DNA of 64,000 bases from Antennarius striatus (lineage: Eukaryota > Chordata > Actinopteri > Lophiiformes > Antennariidae), in NCBI RefSeq assembly GCF_040054535.1, contig NC_090777.1, forward strand, positions 16,254,001 through 16,318,000, read 5' to 3'. This document shows, one piece after another, positions 53,830-64,000 of this stretch. Below the pieces are notes generated by a model, which ran no database searches, was not told the DNA's origin, and was given only the letters and a program-made list of their open reading frames with translations. A program made the position numbers and the translations under genes. Each line of letters starts with the position of its first letter. The stretch's first letter is position 1.

Positions 53830-55870
53830 GTGCTACTAGTTTTAGTTTATGAACCTGTGATGTTTTGGTTCTGACATTTTTTGCTTTAACAAGTCAAAAT
53901 ATGTACGTTGTAGAGAATTGAGTTTATTTAGTGATCTGATTGGCTTGCGGTTCTGTCATGATAGTTTTTTTCTGAAAGTGTAAACTGTTCGGAGCATGTA
54001 AATGTGTACCTTATTGATGAAATGGACTAAACGCTAATTTTTTCAGAAGAACTTGTTTCTTTTTGGTACACTCCAAATACATTACACTCCATTATATATT
54101 ATTTAAACTAAGTATGTGTAATTGATTTTGACAAAATGCTTACAGTAGTGAATTTTAACTGCTGTCAAGTATTGTCACAAAATATATTTATTACAATACT
54201 GAAAACATGCACAATATTGTGCAGCGTACATCTCACAAACTGTATTATAGCTGCACAATTTGTTTAGGAATTGATTTACCAAGATACATAATAATTATAA
54301 TAGGCTGGATTTAGATTTTGTGCTTTCATAAGCACTCAGAGCAGATTACACTGAGACCATTATTCATTCACACCACAGTCACACCAATGCTGGTCAGCTA
54401 CATCTGTAATCACGGCTGCCCTGAGGTGGACTATCAGAAACATGGCTGCCAATCTGCGCCGACAGCCTCTCTGACCACCACCAAGCTTACATTCACATTC
54501 ACACACACCAGCTCGAGACACTGGAGTCAAGGAGAATGACTGGGATGGAGCCGGATTTGAAAGTACTTTGAGTTTTCGACAAATCCTCTGTCTGTTTTCC
54601 ATTGAAATATGATTTTATGGTGACTGAAGGCTGGTCATCTGAATGGCATATATTCAGAATTATGCACCACTGTAGGCCAACCAAAGGTATGGAGTACAAA
54701 TCACATACTGATGCAGTTGCTATGCATTTTTTAAAGGGCTTAGATCAATATAAAGTCTCTTCTTAAAAGGAACAGCATTGTAATTATTTTTATCAAATTC
54801 AAGTCTGCATTTAATGCTACTGTGGTTTTTGTATGCTAATTTACATAGCCACTTTCATATCACATTCAGTTTCTGACAATAAAAAACATTGTTTTGGCTT
54901 GATTTATTGATGAGGGACTTTACATTGTCAATAATTTGGCTATGAATTGGTGACTGGTGATTATCTCTGTTCTTCTTGTGTTTGAGCAAAGGCATTCCCT
55001 GCTTTACAGTGAAAGACACAAGTCCTCCATTGCTCTGTTCAGTACCAAGCAAATCTGCTAAACTTATGGATACCTCCTCTTCCTGCAGCCACCCATACAA
55101 ATCCTAGCCAACAGACCCCTCCCTCATCCACCCTGTCCCTCTTCTGCCTTGGACCTCCTTCTCTTGGCACAAAAGAATCCTTTCAGATGCAGACTGTTCT
55201 AATGGATGCAGGAAGAAGGTTTTTTTTTGTTTGTAGGAGGGGGTCTCATCATGGGGAGGCTTTCTGAGGTCAATGCTAAAGCCCATCTTTGTGTGGGAGA
55301 ACCAGGCTTGGCCATCAACACCAAGCTCTACAAATCAGCCAATGCCCATAAACAGTGCCAGTGGAGCATTAACATGACAATGAATGGGGGGCCGTGGTGG
55401 GGTTGTCTCACACTTAGTCTGGGTCTGTCTGCTGGTTGCTGATGGAAGTGATTTTTAAGGTTTTTTTTACATGCTTAAAATTTATCAGCATTTTAAATGC
55501 TTTCCCTGTGAACTTGCACATTACCAGTACCTGAAAGATGAAAATACAGTTTCATCCTCTGTTAAAATTGTGAAGGACATGGTTCATCATGGTTGTAATG
55601 TTTCCTGAGATAAACTATTGAAAGCGGTTTTGTCTTTAATGAGACCATTCCTTTGTAGTTTTGACAGATCCAAGTTCAGTGCACGTAGGTGAGTAATATA
55701 AGAATCAAGAGTGATATCAATCTCAGTAGTGATAAGTCACACATTTTCATACAAAGCTAGGTCGGATTCCAATGTGCAACTTATTTTCCAAGGTTTCTGA
55801 GACAATTTTATTCCAAATTTCAAATTCAAATCTCAACAGATGAATATCATTCAAGAAAGACAGAAATCAA
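53830..55870. other. ppih-ybx1 intergenic stretch
   Basis: Short open frames on the minus strand at 54855-55286 have no recognised domain or clear splice sites. I would not call a gene here. Confidence 0.4.
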
Positions 55871-55875
55871 CTTCA

Positions 55876-56140
55876 TTAATCCCCGTAGGGTTTAAGGTAG
55901 ATTATTTTAACACTTAGAGTTAAAGTGTGTGTGTGTGTGTGTGTGTGTGTAAGGGCCCGGTAAGCATGCAGATGAGAGGTAGAGCGGCGGGCAGCTCCTT
56001 TGTGGTTTGTCCCAATAAGCAATTTGTAAGGGGACAGTGCTTTGCTCAAGAGCACCTTGGCAGCGCCAGTTCACACTCCAAACTTTTTGGTCCCAGTGGG
56101 CCTTGAACCAGCAACCCTCTGGCCCCCAACCACCCTTGTC
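55876..56140 (-). mobile_element. Decayed SINE with (TG)n
   Basis: Minus-strand copy of the 16729-17062 family: GAGGTAGAGCGGCGGGCAGC, TGCTTTGCTCAAGAGCACC and a degenerate head near 56100-56140. A (TG)n run lies at 55925-55952 in the tail. Confidence 0.75.
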
Positions 56141-56649
56141 ACATTGTTGATGTGAAAGTTGCTCAACGAAATGAGTCTAAAGAGTTACTATGCCCATCCA
56201 ATTACTTACATCAATTAATTACATCAAATCAAGTCCTTGCGTCTTCTTCTCCTTTCGGCTTTTCGCTTCAGGGATCGCCACAGCGAATCAGTTGCCTCCA
56301 ACTAATCCTGTCTTCTGCATCCTCTTCCCTCGCACCAACTATCTTCATGTCCTCTTTCACTACATCCATAAACCTCCTCTTTAGTCTTCCTCAAGGCCTC
56401 CTGCCTGGCTGTTCAAAACTCAGCATCCTTCTACCAATATATTCCCTATCTCTCCTCTGGACATGTCCAAACCATCTCAGTCTGGCCTCTCTGACTTTAT
56501 CTCTAAAACCTCTGAACGTGCTGTCCCTCTGATGTACCCGTTCCTGATCCTATCTATCCTGGTCACTCCCAAAGAGAACCTCAACATCTTCATCTCTGCT
56601 ACCTCCCACTCTGTCTCTTGTCTTATCCTCAGTGACACTATCTCTAGAC

Positions 56650-57706
56650 CAGTGGTTCTTAACCTGGGTTCGACCGAACCCTAGGGGTTCGGTGAGTCGG
56701 TCTCAGGGGTTCGGAATAGACGGAGGTCAAGACAAAACACCCGACACGATGTGTCAGATGTTTTTGCCAAACATACACGAATCACTGTGTGCGTTTGACA
56801 CACCGGTAAGTTCGTGATAAGACGCCCCCCTTAGCCATCACTGGCTGCAGGAGATCACGTGACGCTACATCGATTAGCCTACCTGTGCTACATGGGATTT
56901 TGCGCACTCAGTAGTCGATTTATGCTTGCCATGTAGAGATAAGATCGGGTCAAAAAATCCAGCCCGACCTGACCCGAGCCCACAGGTGTTAAAGCCCGAT
57001 CCGACCATAATTATTGACATTTGTCTTTCTATCTGTAAAGTGCTTTGAAATGTCTTCAGATGTGATTAAGCACTATATAAATAAAAGTTGATTGATTGAC
57101 ATTTTGAGCCCAACCCGGCCTGTGGGCTCAGGTTTAAGATCTTACCTCTACTTTCATGATGGTCCGTCATCTGATTGCTTTCTTAATATTTTAATTCATA
57201 GTAACTATGCTGGGCGAAAAATGAAAGTGGTTGGACAAACATGTGCAACGTGAATTTACATGTACTGTATAACGGAACGTGATAGGGGCGTTCTGCATGA
57301 TTTGCAATGTCAAGTTGAGCAACTCTAGTCTCACACTGGCAAAAATAAAGGAACACTTCCTTAAGCTGCATAGAAAACAAAAGAAACAGACTTTGCTGTG
57401 AAAATGACATAAGAATAGCACTTGCCAAGGTGAAGCCACGCATATCTGAACTGGTCTCTCAATAACAACAGCAGAAATCACACTGATTTGCAGGTAGGTC
57501 AATTCACGTGAGTTCATGCACTGTCTTAGTTTTGTTCTTTGAAAAAGGTAACATTAATGCAAAATTCATTAAATACACCAGTAAAATATATACTTATGTC
57601 TTAAATTTGAAAAAAGTTTAGGTTTTTTTTTACGAAAGAAGGGTTCGGTGAGTGAGCATATGAAACCGGCAGGGTTTGGTACCTCCAGCAAGGTTAAGAA
57701 CCACTG
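56650..57706 (+). mobile_element. hAT-type MITE, copy B, inside the RTE LINE
   Basis: Termini CAGTGGTTCTTAACCTGG and GGTTAAGAACCACTG bound the element. The host octamer CTCTAGAC is duplicated perfectly at 56642-56649 and 57707-57714. It is larger than copy A because a second inverted-repeat element (about 56942-57151, ends GTAGAG-TAAGATC) sits inside it. Confidence 0.93.
57023..57095 (+). mobile_element. L2-like LINE tail inserted in the inner MITE
   Basis: The GATTAAGCACTATATAAATA core and TTGATTGA end are flanked by TTGACATTT at 57014-57022 and 57096-57104. The (TTGA)n tail makes the exact right border uncertain. Confidence 0.7.
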
Positions 57707-60419
57707 CTCTAGACCAAACAACATCACTGGTCTCACCACAGTTTTGTACACCTTTCCTTTCATTCCACCTGAAACTCTTCAATTACACGTCACACCTGAC
57801 ACTTTTCTCCACCCGTACCATCCTGCCTGCACATGCTTTTTCACCTCTTTTTCACATTCAGCATTGCTCTGGACTGTTGACCCTAAGTACTTAAAATCCT
57901 CCACCTTCTTGATCTCTTCTCCCTGTAATCTCACTTTTCCACTTGGGTCCCTCTCATTCACGCACATGTACTCTGTCTTACTGCGGCTAACCTTCATTCC
58001 TCTCCTTTCCAGGACAAACCTCCACCTCTCTAGCTTCTCCTCCACCTGTTCCCTGCTCTCACTGCAGATCACAATGTCATCTGCCATCATCATAGTCCAT
58101 GGACATTCCTTTCTTACCTCGTCTGTCAGCCTGTCCATCACCATAGCGAAAAAGGGCTCAGAGTGGATCCCTGATGCAGTCCCACCACCACCTTAAATTC
58201 CTCTGTCACACCTACAGCACACCTCACCACTGTCTTAGAGTCCTCATACATGTCCTGCACCACTCTAACATACTTCTCTGCCACTCCAGACTTCCTCATA
58301 CAATACCACAGTTCATTTCTGGGCACCCTGTCATAAGCTTTCTCCAGATCTACAAAAACACAATGCAGCTCCCTCTGGCCTTCTCTGTACTTCTATATTA
58401 ACATCCTCAAAGCAAATACTGCATCTGTAGTACTCTTTTTTTGGCACAAAACCTTACTGCTATTCACAAATGCTCACTCCTGCCCGACTCTTTCCCATAA
58501 TGTCATTGTATGGCTCATCAGCTTCATTCCTCTGTAGTTGCCTCAACTCTGCACATCTCTCTTGTTCTTAAAAATGGGCATCAGCACACTTCTCCTCCAT
58601 TCCTCAGGCATTTTCTCACTATCTAAGATCCTATCTAACAACCCAGTGAGAGACTCCACTGCCACCTCTCCTAGACACTTCCATATCTCCACGGGTAAAT
58701 CATCAGGACCAAGTGCCTTTCCACTCTTGATCCTCTTCAATGACCTCCTCACTTCATCCGGACTTATCTTTGCTACTTCCTTGTCCACAACAGCCACCTC
58801 TTCTAGTCTTTGTTATCTCTCATTTTCCTCGTTCATCAACTCTTCAAAGTACTCTTTCCATCTTCCCATCACACTACTGGCACCTGTCACTAGACTTCCA
58901 TCCCTATCCTTAATCACCCTAACCTGCTGCATGTGCTTCCCATCTCTGTCACTCTGTCTTGCCAACCTGTATATATCCGTCTCTCCCTCATTACTGTCCA
59001 ACCTAGCAAACAATTCAACATAAGCCCCTTTTTTGGCCTCTAATTTCACCTTACGCTGCATTTCCCTGTACTCCTGTCTACTCTTCTCAGTCCTCCCAGT
59101 GTCCCACTTCTTCTTAGCTAACCTCTTTCTCTGTATACACTCCTGTACCTCCTCATTCCACCACCAAGTCTCTTTATCTACTTTCCTTCCAAATGACACA
59201 CCAAGTACTCTCCTACCTGTCTCCCTGATCATATTAGCTGTAGTTATCCAGTCATCTGGAAGCACCTCCTGACCACCCAGAGCCTGTCTTAACTCCTTCT
59301 TAAAAGTCATGCAACATTCTTCCTTTTTCAGTTTCCACTATTTTGTCCTGTGCTCTGCCTTTGCCCTTTTCATCTTCCTCACCACCAGACTCATCCTACA
59401 CACCACCATCCTATGCTGTTTGGCTACACTCTCGCCTACCACTACTTTGCAGTCACTGATCTCCTTTAGATTACACCGTCTACACAAGATGCAGTCTACC
59501 TGTGTGCTCCTACCTCCAGTCCTTTAGGACACCCTATGTTCCTGCCTCTTCTGGAAGAAAGTATTCACTATAGCCATTTCCATCCTTTTTGCAAAGTCAA
59601 CCACCATCTGTCCTTCTGCATTCCTCTCCTGGATACCAAACCTGCCCATCACCTCCTCATCACCTCTGTTTCCTGCATCAACATGTCCATTGAAGTATGG
59701 AACCAATGACAACTCTATGACTTCTAGGTATGCTCTGCATCACTTCATCAAAGTCCAACCATATTTTCTCCTTTTCTTCCAGCTCACGTTCTACGTATGG
59801 AGCATACCCACTAACAGCATTGAACATCACACCTTCGATTTCCAGCTTCAGACTCACCACTCTATCTGACACTCATTTTACCTCCAGGACAATTCTAACA
59901 AACTCCCCCTTCAAGATAACTCCTACTCCATTTCTCTTCCTATCTACACCATGATAGAACAACTTGAACCCTGCTCCTAAACTTCTAACCTTGCTACCTT
60001 TCCACCTGGTGTCCTGGACATACATTATGTCTACCTTCTTCCTCTGCATCATGTCAACCAACTCTTTATCTCTTCCTGTTATAGTTACAAAATTCAACAT
60101 CCCTACTCTCAGTCCTATGCTCTTGGTGTTCATCTTCTCTCTCTTCCTACAAACACACTTTCCTCCTCTCCTGCTTCGACCAACAGTAGTCCAATTTCCA
60201 CCAGCACCCTGTAGGTGAACAGCACAGATGGCGGTCGTTGTTAGATCAGGCCTCGACTGATCCAGTATGGAAGTCATAGATTTGCATGTTTGATTTGGCA
60301 AAAGTTGTATGTCGGATGCCCTTCCTAGCACAACCCTCTGTATTTATCTGGGATTGAGACCGGCACAAAAAGACTGGCTTGTGCCCTCTTGCGGCTACAT
60401 TAAATCAAATCCTTGTGTG

Positions 60420-61000
60420 TTTTTCTCAAATTATTTTAAAGTAGATAATGGAACCAACCAAGCAGTGTCAAAAGATTTTTTTCAGCCATTATTCAAATTT
60501 TTTATGAACGCAAAACTTGACAACAAAAATATCCAAACAAAAATCATACACATATGAAATACTAAATAATGGCTTTGATATAATATTTAGTTTTAAAAAA
60601 ATCTAAAATTATGAATATTTCAAGACATTTAGGAGACAAATTCAATTCATGAAACTTTATTTGTCCCCAAGAAAATATTGTACAGTATGTCTAAAAATTT
60701 GTATATATACAATACAATAATTCGTAAAGATCCCTTTTTTGTCTAAATTTCTTTTGAGACCCGGTGTAGCGTCGAAACAAATGTAAGGACTAAATATAGG
60801 TCGTGTTTGTAAATTTCCAAATTCAAATCAAATATTTCGATTGGTCTGGGCAATCGAAACATTTCCGTTCAATACTTTATTTTTCCGTTTATATCAATTA
60901 TGTGACATTAAGGTGGTGATTGAGGGTACAACGTTATATTTATTGGAATTTAAGGAATTCTTTGGATATGGCATTGATTTTTTTTAAAAACGTATGGTTC
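60420..61000. other. AT-rich stretch upstream of ybx1
   Basis: No gene and no recognised repeat are seen between the RTE copy and the ybx1 promoter. Confidence 0.5.
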
Positions 61001-61078
61001 GTAGATGTGGCGGTTATCCATGTGACTTTTCTGACGACACGATGGTGCGGTAAAAAGGGACAGGTACGTTTTTTCAAG

Positions 61079-61190
61079 CCAATCATTTCCAACAACCTCT
61101 TCTTCCAACTAAAGATGACAACAGTCTTATCCAATAGGAGCTTGAGTTGTGTTGGCTCTCTCAACCAATTAGAAAAGTTATGGGCGGATT
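61079..61190 (+). promoter_or_regulatory. ybx1 promoter with three CCAAT boxes and a GC box
   Basis: CCAAT occurs at 61079-61083, 61131-61135 and 61165-61169, and GGGCGG at 61182-61187, all 190-300 bases upstream of the ybx1 ATG. No TATA box is seen close to the gene. The inverted CCAAT (Y-box) is bound by NF-Y and, by its naming, by Y-box proteins. Confidence 0.55.
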
Positions 61191-61380
61191 CCGAAACGGG
61201 AATATTGCCCGGCACTGCTACCCACTCTGCCCAGTTCGATCGGCAACGGGAGCGGAAAGAGGAAAGCTGAGAGCCCGAAGGCAGTACCCCCCACCACCGC
61301 CGGCCCAGGTTACCATCTAGCACCGGGAAACACAGCAGAGAGCCACCGCCGGCAGAAGCCATTAACAACCAGGAGTAACT

Positions 61381-64000
61381 ATGAGCAGCGAGGCCGAGAC
61401 ACAACAACCACCGCAGCCTGCTGTCGATGCGGAGAGCCCATCCAGCCCGGCAGCCGCCGCTTCCGCGGGGGATAAAAAGGTCATCGGTAAGACTACTAGA
61501 AATGAGCTACTATGCTAAATTAGCTAATGTGGTTTGGGGTGCAGGAGATGCTAAAGTCACAATTGATAGTTGCTCATGTAGAACGAGCCGATGGTCTGTT
61601 TATACCAATCGTATGATGAAGGCTCGTCCAGTGTCGTGTGTATCTAAAGCGTTACGAGCACAACGATTTTACGGTTTTGCGGTTGACAAATGAACGTTCG
61701 TATGGATACCTCTGTCGTGTGGGGTGCCTTTCTGATATCATGTGAATAGTGTTAGCGATTTGATGAAATGATAAATGGGGTGTTGACAACGACAAATTGT
61801 TTCAAAAAATTTTTTTTTTTCTGTCAACGAGAGTCCAGTATTGTGATTAGCTTCCAGTATACATTTTAAATATCGTTAATTGTTATGTAGTTTAATGGTA
61901 GATCGCGAATAAATATTTAATACAGACATTATGTTCTAAAGGCTTCAGTTGTTCAATGTGAAATGAGGATATACGTGTGGTCATAGTAATCCTATATTTT
62001 TTTTTGCCGGTAATCTATGATCATCGGCCCTCAATAAGCCGCAACCCCCATGCCATGTCGCCGGCTTCTCGTCACATGCACGACCCTGAGGTTGTTTCAG
62101 AATCATTTTTTATGGTGTTTGTACAAGTGTTCCATAGCAAGTACAGTGGGAATTAGTATTAAAACATCATTGACGTCAGTATTGCTGTTAGTATTTGTAA
62201 CATTATCAATACACCGAGTAGGTAGACGATAATTTTGCTGCCATATTAGCCGGCCAATGCATCTGCTGTCAAGAGCAAGCTAACTTTAGCTGCGGGTTGT
62301 CCCTTTGTTCACCTGAAAGAAGCTGAAAACGTGTTAATATTTTTTTTAAAGAACAATCAGAACACACACACACCTCTCATGTCAAACATAGTTGGCGAAA
62401 GAACCACATGATAGCTAGTCTATCTACACATTGCAACACACAACGGTTGTCGAATTTCGGTGGGCTTTTGGGAATAACATTAGCATTGTGGCCTAGCTGC
62501 TTAGCTAGCCTGGTGGCCAACGACGCTGCGCTAGCCTTCTAAGCTAGCATAGGGTTTTATATGGCTGAAAGGGCCGCTCAAAATGTCCGCCGAACGATTC
62601 CATTGATTTATATCGCCATTTAGTATCTTTGATCATTGAATTCAATAATCGATCGTTTTATTTTCTGGCTTTGTATTACGTTTTCAAAATATTTTGGTTT
62701 GTCAAGATAGTTTTCTACTTGCTGGCTGTAGTCCAACCACATGGTTACGACCCAAATAGCATATATGCTAATATACCGATTGGGGTTGCTCCTGGCTAAC
62801 GTACCCGGGTGCAGCTCTACCACGTGTGAACGCCAGTAGAGAGCACTGCAACGTAAAATGTAGCAGTAGCTTTGTAGTGATTGGACTTGGAAATGTTGTA
62901 ATCGACCATAACGCACTTTTTTTGTCAGCGTATACAACATTGATGTAATGAACTTGAGTATCTCTGAGACGGAAGCACTGGTGACAAGTCTGTGAGAAAC
63001 CTAAAGATACACAGGAGAAATAGTGAAAGCATTACCGTCTCATAATATTTTTGGTTCATGCTTAACTCCATGTGCAGCTGGCACAGCGCACCCCTCAGCA
63101 TTGGGATCTATAAAAAGGGTGACAGTTGCAGGTTAAATATATCATCCACATTATCAGTGGCCCCAGTTGGTTTTCGATCATCTGTTATATGATTCCTTGA
63201 CTGTTTCCTATTTGAGTCCTTGTGAAATACAGACACCGGTTGTAACTTTACTTGATACTTGGAGTACAGTATCTTTACAAGGTAATTAAAGGACACGATT
63301 GATGCCTAAACTTGTTAAATACATTTTATCATTTCAGCAACAAAAGTCTTGGGTACGGTCAAATGGTTCAACGTCAGGAATGGATATGGTTTCATCAATA
63401 GGTATGTGAATGTCCAGGATACTGATATCAAGTGTGGGAAGGAATACACCTAATCCTATTGTGGTTTTGCTTAATGATCTTACCATACAATTTTTATCCC
63501 TGTCATTGTTATTTATAGTGCTTATTTAATCCTTAATGTTTTTATATTTAGTGGCAGCATAAATATTAAGTTAGGACATTGCTCAACAAGTGTATACAAT
63601 CAATTATAACTGAGATTATCTCATTCTTTAGGAATGACACAAAAGAGGATGTTTTTGTACACCAGGTAAGTTGCAGGATATATTTTATATTTTTCCCGTC
63701 CTTAAATGGGAAAACCGCTTACCTGTGCCATTTTGATTTTTTTGTTTTTTAGACGGCCATCAAAAAGAACAACCCGAGGAAATACCTTCGCAGTGTTGGA
63801 GATGGAGAAACTGTGGAGTTTGATGTAGTTGAAGGAGAGAAGGTAAAATCACCTCGGTGTTCAGTATTCCATCTGAGTGTAACTAGGTCTACAGGTTATT
63901 TTTGTCTGAACAAGATAAATCTTGGATTCTAGAGCCATAATTTGGGTGATTGCATTACATAGAAAATTTGTCTTTGGTAGGGAGCAGAGGCAGCAAATGT
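61381..64000 (+). CDS. ybx1: Y-box binding protein 1, 5' part (window ends inside gene)
   Basis: YBX1 is a nucleic-acid-binding protein that packages and regulates mRNA in the cytoplasm and acts in transcription. Exons are 61381-61486, 63338-63401, 63632-63665, 63753-63842 and 63981-64000 (cut by the window). Phases match. The first exon gives a Pro/Ala/Glu-rich N-terminus ([20 protein letters not shown]) ending DKKVI. Exons 2-4 encode the cold-shock domain with RNP1-like NGYGFIN and RNP2-like DVFVHQ, preceded by [16 protein letters not shown] and followed by [19 protein letters not shown]. Exon 5 opens GAEAAN. The long, GC-rich, apparently TATA-less 5' region suits a housekeeping gene. The other vertebrate Y-box genes (ybx2/ybx3) share this domain, but the N-terminus and the ppih neighbour favour ybx1. 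Confidence 0.94.

Larger units (their letters stand above)
56243..60401 (-). mobile_element. Near full-length RTE LINE, decayed and interrupted
   Basis: A 17-bp duplication AAATCAAGTCCTTGCGT (56226-56242) / AAATCAAATCCTTGTGT (60402-60418), with two mismatches, brackets the copy. Removing the 1057-bp insertion leaves about 3.1 kb. In minus order: an endonuclease region from 60270 (LRVGMLNFVTITGRDKEL, VDIMYVQDTRWKG, FNAVSGYAPYVERE), a linker (ETWWWNEEVQECIQRKR, 59310-58813), RT start (GKALGPDDLPVEIWK, 58797-58543), [16 protein letters not shown] and GLHQGS (58326-58138), and RT C-terminal part with ADDIVICSES (58144-57779). The last part resumes at 56640 and ends in the GAA-rich tail at 56243. 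Multiple frameshifts; inactive. This is the longest copy of the RTE family also found at 3.2, 29.6 and 38.2 kb. Confidence 0.92.

Noticed and set aside
54855..55286. Two minus-strand open frames between ppih and ybx1 as exons
   Set aside because: No homology is recognised, both frames end in stops and no phase-consistent splice pair was found.
57648..58196. 182-codon plus-strand open frame
   Set aside because: Antisense shadow of the RTE LINE plus the end of the hAT element; repetitive Ser/Leu composition.

Overview
This window is nuclear DNA of a ray-finned (teleost) fish. It holds intron-rich vertebrate genes with GT-AG junctions, about 55-60% AT non-coding sequence, and fish-type repeats: RTE/Rex3-like LINEs with (GATG)n tails, tRNA-derived SINEs with perfect target-site duplications, a Penelope-like element and hAT-type MITEs. 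I see no prokaryotic, plasmid or phage features and no CRISPR array.

Layout: (1) 1-6212 (+), the 3' half of emc1, with an RTE copy in one intron. (2) 8624-16410 (-), an errfi1/MIG6 gene converging on emc1, with a non-coding first exon and a palindromic 33-bp minisatellite in an intron. (3) 17-24 kb, gene-poor with scattered repeats. (4) 24480-28868 (-), a complete 13-exon Gfo/Idh/MocA-type oxidoreductase, rebuilt exon by exon to 424 codons. (5) 29.6-32.6 kb, repeats: a 187-bp RTE copy, a Penelope-like element with RT and GIY-YIG domains, and a SINE. (6) 33164-35397 (+), taf10. (7) 36901-53142 (+), ppih (cyclophilin H), whose 9.1-kb first intron holds a single-exon GPR160-like receptor on the opposite strand plus nested transposons. 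(8) 56.2-60.4 kb, a near full-length decayed RTE LINE interrupted by a hAT MITE. (9) 61381-64000 (+), the 5' part of ybx1, cut by the window end after the cold-shock domain exons.

The host genes are housekeeping or signalling genes with no obvious shared pathway: ER membrane protein insertion (emc1), EGFR feedback inhibition (errfi1), transcription initiation (taf10), splicing (ppih) and mRNA binding (ybx1). ppih and ybx1 are also neighbours in human 1p34. I see no gene cluster that looks like a new multi-gene system. The most notable signals are the N-terminally shortened errfi1 lacking one of the paired regulatory tyrosines, the Cys-cluster oxidoreductase, the palindromic minisatellite, a dispersed repeat carrying inverted AGGTCA half-sites, several near-perfect hairpins, and readable nested-transposition histories.
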